Positions 28,401 to 40,400 of a DNA stretch of 64,000 bases are shown piece by piece. Origin of the DNA: Proteles cristata cristata (taxonomy: Eukaryota > Chordata > Mammalia > Carnivora > Hyaenidae); contig JAESUZ010002719.1 of the NCBI GenBank assembly GCA_017311185.1, positions 50,933 through 114,932 of the forward strand, read 5' to 3'. The first letter of the stretch is position 1. Every line of letters starts with the position of its first letter. The position numbers were made by a program, and so were the translations under genes. Under the pieces are notes generated by a model. It was not told the DNA's origin and did no database searches. It saw only the letters and a list, made by a program, of their open reading frames with translations.

Positions 28401-31400
28401 CTTGGTCCCTGGCCCTTCCAGGCCCTGGGCTCCCTGTTCTGCCCACTTTCACAGAGGACGACCGGGTCCCCAACCAGAGCCCTGGTCCCAGCCCATGATG
28501 CACAAGAGACTGTCGGCCTGGGGCCGCAGGCCCGCTGGGCTATGTGACGCGGTGGGGGGTGGGGGGTACAGGATTAAAGTTCTTCACGCGGCAGGTCTGT
28601 ACGGAGCACCCGCACATGGCAGCACGTGATGGGGGGAGGGGAGGTCTTCAGGAAGAATGGGGGCCACTCGGGGCGCAGGCGTGGAGCTTTCCACTAGGCA
28701 GGTGGAGCAGGCAAGGCAGGCACGGCGGGAGGGACGCACAGAAAAGCGGGTCACAGACCAGGGCTGGGGACCAGGCATCTCGAACTCGGCAGCCGGGAGG
28801 AGGGACTTGTCCCAGCCCCGCTGGGCTGCGGGGAGAGGCTGGGCCGGCACAGTCAGCCCTGGGGAGCCTGGGGAGGCCTCCCGCCCCACATCCAGCTGGA
28901 GGGGCTGCTTGGGGCCATGCCGGCCAGGGCAGGGCAAGGCCACGGCGCCGGGACGACCCCTCTGGAAAGGGGGGTTCCGGCGAGGCCCTGGTAGAGGTAC
29001 TGGTGGCAGGGCCCAGCGGCGACGTGTCCCTGACGAAGCCTGTCACCTCCACGCGCACCACGGTTTGTACTGGGGGGACCGGGCTGTCCGCCCCCCAGGA
29101 GGCAAGTGTGCTCAGTGTTGGATATCTCGGTCACCCAGGTGGGACAGGCTTCCTGAGGGAGAGCATCAGGGAGGATGAGTGCAGAGGTGAGGACCGTGGT
29201 GGGGGGACGGGGGGAGGGAAGCAGGTGGGGCCCCAGGCCATCCCAGGGGGCCTTCCTGGACACGGCTGGAGTAAGAGGGTCTCTGCAGCATCTGGGACAG
29301 AGCAGGTGTGACACATTGACTGTGGCTGGGGACGAGGGGCTGACCACTGAGCAGCGATGTGCAGCCAGGCTCCCAGGCTGGAAGGAACACATCAAGGGTC
29401 GTGGCTACCTTCATTGTCAAGGTCAAGGCCGCGGCCCCTGGCAAGGGCACAAGGCCTCTGATGAACGCTTCAGCTCACTCCCATAGAAACCACGTTATGA
29501 GGCCACAGCGACCCCCACTGGATGGCTACGTGAGTGGAGAGGGCTACACCCGTCTGCTGGCAGGTGAGCTGTGGGCTCCCGAGAGCTGTGTGCCTTTGGG
29601 GACCCCAGACACTGGAACACTGGAGCAAGGTGTCCGAGCGAGCACCTCCTGCCCCAGCCTCTGAGCAGCGTCCCCTCACACCGGACTCTGGGCTGGAATG
29701 GCCGTGCAGGGCCCCCTCCACGGGGGGTGTGTAGGCTTACTGGCCGTGGCCATGTGGTCACCAAGGGGCCCCACAGTTGCTAAAGGCAGCTGGCTGGGGA
29801 GGGTCTCTGGGAGCCTACCCCCTGGAGGGTCCGAGAGGGGCTCAGCCAGGACCCTGACCCACACCCCCGTTGCCAGCACGGCCAGACAGCAATGAGGAGG
29901 AACCCCGCGCTCCCCCCGTGACTGCCGGGCGCCTGGGTGAGGGGTGGGGGCGTGGGGCCCTCCCGGCCAGGCCGTCGGGGATGGGCTCCAGATGTGCCCT
30001 CGCAAAGACCTCTCCCGAATCCCACGTGCTCGAGCCCTGTTCCCTGGGGCTCCTCTGACCCCGTCCTTGCGAGTGGACCTCGGCCACGGGTCCAGCACTG
30101 CCCACGTGCTGGCTGGTGGGGGTGCCAGTCAGCGCTGACACGGCTCCCCTACTGGCTCTGACGCCCTCGCCAAAGAGTCACGTCGACAGACACGTCCTGC
30201 CGACTCGCAGGCAGGTGCCCCGTGGGGCGTGTCCCTCACCCCCCGCGAGTGTGCGCACACGGCACCTTCTCCCACCAGGGCAGAGACTGGCCACAGCGCG
30301 TGCACGGCCTCGAGGGCCCACGCCCGGAATCAGACCCCTGCTGCGACCCGAGGACACACCGCCCCCCCACTGGTCCTCTGCAGGACGGGAAGCGCCCGAG
30401 GGCGCCCACGACCTCCCGGGGTGTCTTTGGGAATTAGGGTCAAAGCAGCCACAGGACTCATCCTCAGGCTGTGCCTACGGGAGGGGTGCTTTGCGGGGAC
30501 TCAGTGCTCGGGCCACACGTCCTCTGGCGGCCTCTTGGTGCACGGGCTCCGGGGATGGGGGGCCGGGGGGCAGGTGGTGCGGTCCTCAGAGGGACACCCC
30601 CCTTCCTCGGGGGCGCCAATCGGCCGGGCGGCCTGGATGCGGCGGCGAGCTGGGGAGCCCGAGGCCGCAGGGGCATCAGCACGCTGCCGCTCCCCACGCG
30701 GACGCCAGTGGCCACTGTGTTGCTAAGAGACACTTCATGGCAACGGTCAGAATCTGTGAGCAACTTTGGATGAAACTTGTCCTCTGAGCCCCAAGAAAAT
30801 GCGGTGCTTCGTGAAAGATGCTCTTCACTCGCTTGATGGAGGAACCTCGGGGGTGGGTTTCCTCTCATGCGACGGGGAGGCGCCTGACACCGGGCTTGTG
30901 GCTCAGTGGTTCTCGGGTACAGAGAGCCCATGGAGAGCCTGATGGGGAGGCTGATGGGGAGGCTGATGGGGAGGCTGATGGGGAGGCTGATGGGGAGCCT
31001 GATGGGGAGGCTGCAATGGGGAGGCTGATGGGGAGGCTGCGATGGGGAGCCTGATGGGGAGGCCCCCGAGAGGCCGGCCCTCCTCACGCCGGGTTAGTGG
31101 AGTCGCACAGGGGGAAGCGAGAGGCGCTTCCCAGCAGAAAGGCTCACGGCCTCCAGGAAGGCACGGGCAGCGCTCACAGACCCTTCACCGCCCCTCGTCC
31201 CTGCGGCCAGAGACCCTCCCTCTCAGCAGCGCCAGGCACTGGGAAGGCCTGGTGGGGGACACGGCAGGTGTGACATCCCTGGGGGCCACGTCCAGGGAAT
31301 GGAGGGCCCCTGGCCCGGGCACACTTCCCGAGCTGATGGCGTTCTGCTGGGAAACAGCCTGCAGCGGGGTGAGCCGTGTGGACCAGACGCCGCGGCAGCC

Positions 31401-34400
31401 TGGGAGCGCGCACCCCACCCCTGCCCCTCGTTCAAACTGCCCCCCTCGCCACGCTCACTGTTAAACGGCTGTGAATGTGGGTATACAGGAGGCGCTCAAG
31501 AGTATCTCTGGAGTGAGTGGCACATCTTTATGAACCGATATACTAAGGCAAACCCATTGAAAGCGGAAAGAAATTTTCAGAAGAGAAAGAAGAGAGCGTT
31601 AGGCAGAGTCCGATGACAGGGTGCAGAGTTTATTACTCCTGGAAGGGCAGCTGGGAAGAAGGAGCAGAGCAGGAGAGGCAGCCGCCGCGCAGGCGTGCAG
31701 GGGCGCGGTGCAGGGAAAGCCCAGGCCTCTCCTAGCTGGGAGTCCGAGCGAAGTCCGTGCAACGACAGTGGACAGGTGCCCGGGGGGCCCTGCCCACGTG
31801 GCTCGCGTCCTCTGAAGCGCCCCGATATGTACAAGTCTACAGAACGCGACAAGGCTCTCCCGGCCCCGGGTCCTGCGCACAGGTCGGGCGGCCGTCGGCC
31901 AGGGACCCAAGCAAAGGTCACGTCACCCCCGACAGCCGGTGGCTGCGCAGCACGGAGCACACGGAGGAAGACAGCCACCAGCGGCCCCAGCACAGTGTCC
32001 ACTGAAAAGGCTCCTCGTCTACAGCCCAGGGACGAGGGACAGGGGCCGGGGGCCAGGGACGCACACGCACACGTCGTGACGCCGCTTCCGCGTGGGGGGA
32101 GCCGCTCCCGAGGGCCAGGAGCCCCGCCGCACACCGCACACGTGTGGCCTCCCCGCGCCGCTCACCTCCGCGCCCACTCGTTCGGGCGGCCGTCGGGAGG
32201 AACAGCTGTGCCTGTTCCGGCCCCGGGAGCCCCAGGCTCCTACCCCGAGGCCTCACGGAGTCGGGCGAGCGCGCGCGGCGCCCCCTGCAGAGGGCCCGGA
32301 TGCTCTTCGAGGCCACGCGGGGTTCGACCAGTGGCTCAAGACAACGGCTATTTGGTTTTCAGTCTCGAAAACAAATCGCTAAAAATGCACGTTTTAGGAA
32401 GAGCGCATATGTTTTCAGAAACTCCCCGGGCCCTGCTTAGAGGCAGGAGGGGGCCCAGCAGCCACCGCTCGGACGCGCCCCCTTTCCTGGGACATCACAT
32501 GGCCCTGACCGCTTGCCCGGAGCCTCTCGGTGACCCGTCCTGGCCACACGCACACGCGCTCCTTTTAGGAAAGGCAGAGGGGGCCCCCGGGGACTGTGGC
32601 AGCAGAGGCCACGCGGGGCCACCTCGCCAGGTACAGGTTTGCGGGTAGAGGGGGAGCGGCCGGGGCGGTTTCTGTTTTATCGGGAATTGAGTGGGCGATG
32701 GCGGGCGGGCGGCGGGTGACGGAGGGTCAGGGGTCTGCAGGGGGGTCAAACCTGGAGGTACCTGGTCTCGGAGGTCCGGCCGAGTCCTGCGGGGTGGGGG
32801 TGGGCGGCAGTAAAGTGCTGTTGGGGCTGCTGATGTCCCCCTCCCCCGTGAGAGTCAGGTCGGCTACGTGCTCGCCCTCCATGGTCTGGACGCCCCCGGC
32901 CTCGGCTTCCTGAGCGGGGGGCGAGGGGGTCTGGGGGGCACTGGCAGGCGGGCTGCCGGCCGAGCTGGGGCTCGTGCCCGGGCTCCCGTGGCAGTCTCGG
33001 ACGGGCCCCCACGGCTCCTGAGCCCGGGGAGCCGTTTCCTTGCCGCTGGTGGTCAGGCTCCTCCTGCCGAGGCCGCCGGCCCCGGTGGGCGAGGAGGGCG
33101 CCAGCTCCATGGGGCCGGGAGGCAGACGCAGAAACTCGGGGAGCACCAGGTCCTCCTTCCTCAGCAGCCCGCGCTGGTCGTCTGCTCGGTTGCTCTGAGC
33201 TTTGGAAATGAGCTCGAAAAACTCTATTGGAAAAAAACAACAAACCCACATTGACCAAGGTTTAGGGAGGCTCAGAGCCAGGCACGCACAGCAAAAAGTT
33301 CACCGTCTGGAAGGCTCTGGTCGGGGGCTGTCCCACTGCCCTGAACTACGGGCCGCGGGCCGACCCGGCGCTGCCGCCCGTTGCCATCCGCACCCTCGGA
33401 GCTGTGGGGGAGCCCCCTCCCGAAAACTAAGTCGTGTGAGGTCTAGACTCAGATAGACTGTGCGGGCAGCTTCAGCGGTGGGTCCGCTGCCCATGCTCTG
33501 ACTACCCTCCTGACGGTTAGGGGGAGCCGCCCAGGGCACGAGCGAGCCCGCGGCCCCAAGGAGGGCAGCGAGAGAAAGCCGGGCCTCGAGGGGTCACCAC
33601 CGCTGGCAGAAGGTGGTCCGTCTCCCACCTTCCTGGGGGCCGTGGCCGCCGGCCCTTTGCCTCTGGCCTCCTCGCTGCCTCCTCCCGGGCTCCGGCCCTC
33701 CCACCTGGGCCGACTGCCAGCTGTCGCTGGAGTTCACAGTTCAAGGTAGACGAGTCTAAGACTCTGAACTTTCTCCAGCATGTAAATTACACTCTTAACT
33801 TTTGAGTAACGACCAGGAGTTTAAAATCTCAAATCTTAGTGACTCAAGGCAGCGAGTGTGCATGTGTCACTGGAAGCTGGAGGAGGTGGGGGGAGGGGGG
33901 GGCGGCTCAGGTGGGCCTTCGCGGGGGGGGCTAGCTGTGAGCCCAGCTGACTAGGAAGCGCTCCCCGGGTCAAACTTCTAGCACAGTAACAGCTGTTAGC
34001 TTTGATTCTGCTGTTACAAGCTTTCAGAAGAAAAAGAAGTTTCCATAACAGATCCCCTGTCCTTGGGTCTTGGGCCACCCTTCCTCTCTCCCCTGCAGGC
34101 CCAGGGAGTGCAGGGCATCAGGCCCAACAGGCTTCCCCAGGGCCTGGCCAGCAAGGTCAGTGAGCCCAGGGCCCTCCCCGCTGTCCCCGCCCCCCCGGCC
34201 CGGGCCCCCCCGCTGCACCCCTCGAGGGCAGTGCCTGGCTCCTAACGGCCCGATGCCCAGTCTGAAAAGTGGGAAGAGTTACACCGAGAGTTGCGGCCCG
34301 ACGCAGGGGTGAGGGGCCTTCTCAGTGTGGCCGGGGCAGCGTCCTTCTGATCTCACTAACTCGAGAAGGTTCTAACGGTTGCCCTGGAAAACTGGCATCG

Positions 34401-37400
34401 CATTCACTAGAAAATGCAGAAGTTTTAAAAAGTACACATACCCTCTGCTTCGTCCAAATTAATTTTCTGATATTTTTTTTTCCCAATCTTTGCAATAGAT
34501 TCTTCTCTCTTTGAAAGCCGGGGATCCCTAGCATTTTTTCCATTTTCTCCTTTTATTTTAATAGAATTAGACTTGCCTAGTGTTCTCTCCTCTCCCTGCA
34601 TTAGAAGGAAAGTCAGAGTACACACAAGCCGTCAGTTCGAGGCAGAGAGGGCCCCTGCGACACACCGCGTCGACACACGCTTCACGTGCCTTGTGGGAAA
34701 GGCGGTCGTAGTGATGACGATTACAAAAACACCCCACCCCCAACACAGGGGAACGGAGAGCCGGCGGCCCAGGGTTGGGGGGAGCCGGGCCCCTGCAGGG
34801 AAGCAGGGGTGCGGGGCCGGCCCGAGCAGAGAGCTGGTGGACACGGACGGGCGACAGGCAGAGGGGAGTGAGGGGCCCGGCTGGGGCCGCACCATCCAGG
34901 GGTGAGGAGACCGGGCGGGCAAGGCCAGGGGGGAATTACCGTAGCCGAGTGATTTCTGGAACTGGAATTTACTGCCGTGTTCTGTTTGCCTGGTACACTT
35001 TTCTGTTTGTCTGTGGAAACTGAACATAACGAGACAGGCTTTACAATTACGACGAATTGCAAGTCCACCGGAACGTTTAACTACAATCACATTTATACGG
35101 TTTTGAGAGAAGGCTGTAGAGAAGCCAAAGCTATTAGAGACGCCTCATTTGAGAGGCACATACAGGCCAAACCGCTGGTTTGGAGACCACCCTGTCCCAC
35201 CCACCACATCTGGGGCAGGGTGGTGTGAAGACGGTGTGCGGGGGTGGAGGGGGCCGGGGGCGTGGCGCCTCCACCCTGCAGCTATGGGGACTTTGGGGAC
35301 GTGGTGAAAGGAAAGCTCCTTTCAGGTGCTCTTTGGTATGAAAATTCTCTAGAAAGCAGGAGATTCTCCCATTCACGGCGAGTTTTCAAATATGGCCCCT
35401 GCCCCAAGTCAGGGCTGGGCCGGGCTCTGGCGGCACCAGAGGTCCGAGGCCGCCGGCGCCGGAGCAGCTCGGGCAGTAGCCGCGCTCCCGCGTGCGGGCA
35501 GCTCCACACACACCCTGGCGCACCTGCCCGGAGCGCCACCGTCATCCCACCCGCTCGGGCCCCAGAGAGAGGACGCGGCGTTCTCTAGCACGGGGGGGAC
35601 GATCTCTCCTCAGCAGCAAGGGGGAAGAGGAGCAGGGGACGCTGCAGGCAGAGCGGCCACCACAGGGGACGGAGACACGTGAGCCGAGCCACGGTTCAGA
35701 GCAGAGCACGCCCCCGCCGGGCGGGAGCTGGGACAGGGAAGCCGCAGCCCTAAGTTGCATCCGGCAGCTCCCTGCAAAGTATCTCATTGCCAGGGGACTC
35801 GGCAGACAGTTCCAGAAAGCCCTCTCCGGGAGGCATGCTTCCTACCGTCCTCCCCTAGAGGGGGGCTGGGTGTCCTGAGGACAGCAGGGGCCCCTGAGGC
35901 ATCAGGGCGAAGCGTGGGGGATGGACTGCTGACCCCGAGGGGGCAGCCGGCTGTGGGGACCCCGGCCTGCGTCCCTCGTGCGCAGCACCTTGAGGCCTCT
36001 CCGAGGGGAGCACTCTGCGGCCGAAGGCCTGCACACGGGGCGTGGTGGAGCCTCGGAGCCATCCTGTGGGGGTCCCGGCAGGCCTGCTGCCCCTCTGACA
36101 GCGGAGAGGACACCGTGGCCCCCGGTCCCGTGCCCTCCTGCCCGCGGTCAGGGCTGGACCAGGCTGGGGGCGAACCCCGCCATGGCAGGGGGCTGCAAGG
36201 CCCTGTGAGGCCCCAGATGACACCACCGGGTAGCAGGGCTGGGGGCTTTCGGGAGGCAGAGCGAAGGGGACCCCAGCAGGCTTGGGGGCCACCAGGGGAA
36301 GCCTCAGAGCCTCACTTGTACTTACCTTTTCCCCTGGAGGGCTCCTTTTCCTCCAAGATGACCCGCTGCCCGTCCAGGCTGGATATGGGGGCGCCGAGGT
36401 CCAGGGGCTCCTTCTCTCCACTCTAGAAGCAGAGATCGTGCATGGAGTAACTCACCTGGGTCGGAAATTTCTGGAACAGCTGTGTGTGGTCCAGCTGCTG
36501 ACAGATATATCCTGCCCCCCCAGGTCTTGTCACCTCGGCAGGGCTTCCTCAGGGCGCTCCGTAGGCACCCAGTCAACGCGCAGGGGCCTGACCTGGGGCC
36601 GGCGACACGCTCCTGACATGGGTACCACGGATTCTGAGCAGCGGCCAGCCTTCAGGGACGCTGGCAGCCTGAGGGATGTGCGTGTGCAGGGCTGCCGGCC
36701 GGCACCTCGTGGAACAAGACCAGAATGGGGTGAGGGGGAGCGCTCGCTGAACCCTGCGGACGCCTCAGTCCACAGACCCCACGTTTTAAACATGGTGTCG
36801 ACTCTGCACACCGCTCCTCGCCTGGACGAGGTGAGTGTGAAAACCCGCCTCCCTGGCCCTCGGATGTGGCTGGAGGGCAGATGACGAGAGCAACCCGTCT
36901 CCTCTGCAGACAAGCAAGCAGAGGCGACGGTTCACGGAGCCACCCGAGGCCCTGGGGCGGCGCCTTGACCGTGGCCGCGGGGCCTCCCCTTCTCTCCTCG
37001 GGGAGGCCACCTGCTGTCCAGGCCACACCGCTATTCAAAGAAAGGGACTTGAACTTGCAGTGTGCCTTCCCGAGTTCCATCAGTCGAGAGAACAATAAAA
37101 GCGACCAGATGCCAGGCCGGAGCGACTGGCGCCAGACACGAGGAAATGGGCCGACGGCTGGCAGGTCTGTCCTGTCTCCACGTTCCCCGCCTGCGTGGGC
37201 CCCATTCACTTAAGACACCATGTCTGTCACAACCCACGTCACAAGAATTCTCCGTGGCCGGAGCCCTGGGGCGGCCGACCCGCTCTTCCCATGAGGGTCT
37301 CGGCAGCCAGAAAGCAGCTCACCCAGTAACAAGCCCAGGAGACGTGCCCAAGACCAGCCCCCTCTACAGACAGGGCAGCTAAGGCAGAGAGCAGCGAAGC

Positions 37401-40400
37401 CCTGGCTCAGATCTCGGAGGAAGAGCGGGGAGGCTGGGTGGAGCCCAGGCTGCGTCCCTCTCTGTCCAGTGTGGTCCGGACTCTGACACGGGACTCAGGA
37501 AATGTAAACAAGAGGGCGCCTGAGGCCCTCAGCCAAAGGCGGGCAGCTGCTGGGGGTGCGGGACGTACCAGTGTCCCCGGCTCTCTGCCAGCTGGTCGGA
37601 TCTGCACACGGCGGGGACACTCCAGGGCTTTTTAGTTGTTTGGTCCTCATTTTGGTGTCCATGGACCCAAACTACATCTCAGCTATCACCCGGAGCCCGC
37701 CGGGAGCCGTGTAAATAAACAAGGGGCGTTTCCGCTTATAGGACGCTTGCCCACAGGGCCTCAGCGTCCCCCCTCCTCCGCCGGTCACACACCGGCATGT
37801 GCGGAGTGCCAGAGGCAGCCACCCACTCCCGGCCCCCCACCCCGGTCCCACAGCCCACGCCCACAAGCAGGCATGGAGCATGCCTCCCGGGGAACACAGC
37901 CACAAGCCCCCCCACCCCGCCACTCACCAGTCTGGCCACCAGCTCATTCAGGTGCAGGCCGTACTTGGCCACCACGGGCCTCAGGACTTCTGTGACGGGC
38001 TTGGTGGGCTTGGCCTTGAGTCCCACTGACCGGTTGATGGGAACCAGATCCAGCCTAGTTGGAGGAGGAGGGACATGAACATATTTGCTGCAAACATACA
38101 CTCGGATGTTCCTTCTCGAGGACAGAACGATGCAGCGCCCACAGGTGGCCCGGGGCACCTTCGGGTTCAGCGGCTCAGCGCCAGGCTGGGGCCGGGATGC
38201 GCCTTCGGCTGGAGAAGGAAGCGGCAGGCGTGTCTCTGGGGTCTTGAGGCGGCTGTCGCACGCGGCAAAGCGCAGGCCCCTCTCGCTGCGGGGCCGGCGC
38301 CGCCCGCCCACCCCTGCGCACGACGGAGGGGCACCGTCTGCGGGCTCCGGGCGCTCTGGGCTGCGGCTGCCACCCCCAACCCACAGAGCGGGTGCCTGGC
38401 AGGGACACCCCAGAGACGGACGTGAGGCCCCGGAGACCCCGCAGGGCAGCGCTGGCGTTTTCATACCGAAACAAAGTCCGCTTTTCCAGCCGCAAGTCCC
38501 GAGACTCCAAGATGCTGCTGTCTTGATGCAGCACCAGAGGCTGTGCAAGCGAGGAAAGAACAGAGACTCGAATCAGACCCCCCCTCCACCTGCCCCGCCC
38601 CGGACACGCGCCCAGGGCACGGCCCTCACTCCCCCTGCCCTCCCCCCCAAGGGTCCCAACCCCCACCCCGCCCCCCTGGCAGACCCCCCCAGGGCCCCTA
38701 CCTTGTCCCCGCCCACCAGGAAGAGGTCCACCGCCGCCCCGTTGATGCCGTGCTGCTCGCAGAGCCCAGCCAGGACCTCCTTGATGGACAGCCCCGCCCT
38801 GACCACCACCGCGCAGGACGTGCCGTCGGGGAGCTGGATGCAGCAGTGCCTGGCGGCCCTGTCCCGCTCGGGCACCGAGGTCCTGCAGGCCTCCGACTGG
38901 GGAGCCGGGAGACGAGCGTCACGACGGTGCGCAGACCACCCGAGAAGCCCCCCCCCACGCTGGCCTGCGTGCAGCGCTGACAGAGTCGGTGGGCCTCCGA
39001 GGAAACGCAGGAGAAAGGGCTCTCCAGTGCTTCCCGGCCTGCCAACCACTCACGGGGGCCACGTGTGCTCCGTGAGCCTCTGTGCTCTGAACAGGACGCG
39101 CCCTTCACGTGTCGTTTTCAGGGCCCGGGTTGGGCCGCGGCGCTGGAGGCAGACGGGGTGGTTCTGTGGCGCCCACCCCGGCCTCGCAGCCCGGGGCACT
39201 GGGGACCCGCCAGGCAAGCCGACTGCGCGCCGAGGGCCTGCGGCCCCACCCAGTCTGGGAAGCCCCTCTGCTGCCTCCCCTGGTCTTTCTGCCTCTTCCC
39301 ACCGAGCTCCCAGCCTGGAGGCCTCTCCCGGAGGGACGGGCTTGGACAGCACACGGGCCTGAGGCCGGGCTGGGGGAGGGAGAGGGGGGACCTGGCGGGG
39401 ACACGCCCTGAGGGGTGAGACCCCTCCCGCAGACACCAGCCGGAAGGTCCGAGAAACCAGTGACGCCGTTTTGTCCTGATACTTCCATACATTACCCAAC
39501 ACTCAGCACGGCAAGTGCAGGGGCAGGGCTGTGAGGGGCACAGTAGGACCTCGGCTCCACCCTCCTCTAGGGGCTGGCAGACCACCTCCGGCCCAGGCCG
39601 GCGTGAGGGCGGGCCCAGGCCTCAGGTGCCCTTTCTGCCCAGAGGATGCTCGATGCCCCTCCCCGGATGAGGACATGGCTGGCCCCCAGCAGTGAGACAC
39701 ACATGCGCAGGGGGAGGTCGGGGCGGGGAAAGGCAGGTTCGGGGCACTGTGGGCCGAGGCTTTCAGAAATCGCAGTCTGTGATTTCATCGTCTGCGTTAT
39801 TCACGGACCAAGCCAGAAGCTCAGGAAGTGGCTATTTAGCACCTGGTCCCAGCACCAGGACCCCCACCCGGATGAGGGGGCCCCCGAGTGGGCAGGGTGT
39901 GGATGAGGGGCTAGCCCGCGGCCCTGTTCGTGCGGCAGACCTTAGGTCTTTCCGCGACGTCTCCCCCGGTCTCTGTGTTACAAAAATCTCCGTGGCCCTG
40001 ACGTGGTTTCGGGAAGCGGAGCGTGCAGGTGGCAGGCTGGCTATAAAACGGCCCCGCCCACTCCCTTCCCATGGATGCCGGTGCAGCAAGTAAGGTTCTT
40101 TGTCATAAGCCAGGGTGTCCGGTGGCTTGCTGGCCGGCAGCAGCAGTTAAGTGGCTCGACCGTCCCCGCTCTACCTGCGCACGGTGTCACCAAAGAGGAG
40201 AGGGTATTCCGCGAGCACAAGCTAGGAGGCCGTCCACACCCGCTGCTCCCTGTCTACCCCTCAGCTGGCCGAGGTCGGGGCCACGGCGCGGGTGCCCTCA
40301 GGGCAGCCCCCACAAGCAGAAGCATGAACTCAGGGAGGTGGGAGGTGACGGGTGTCCACACGTGGGACAAAGCTTCAAAGCATCCGTTTGCCCTTAGTGG

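Noticed and set aside
38085..39362. 425-codon plus-strand frame
   Set aside because: Antisense to RGS12 exons G and H; the real exons explain the sequence.
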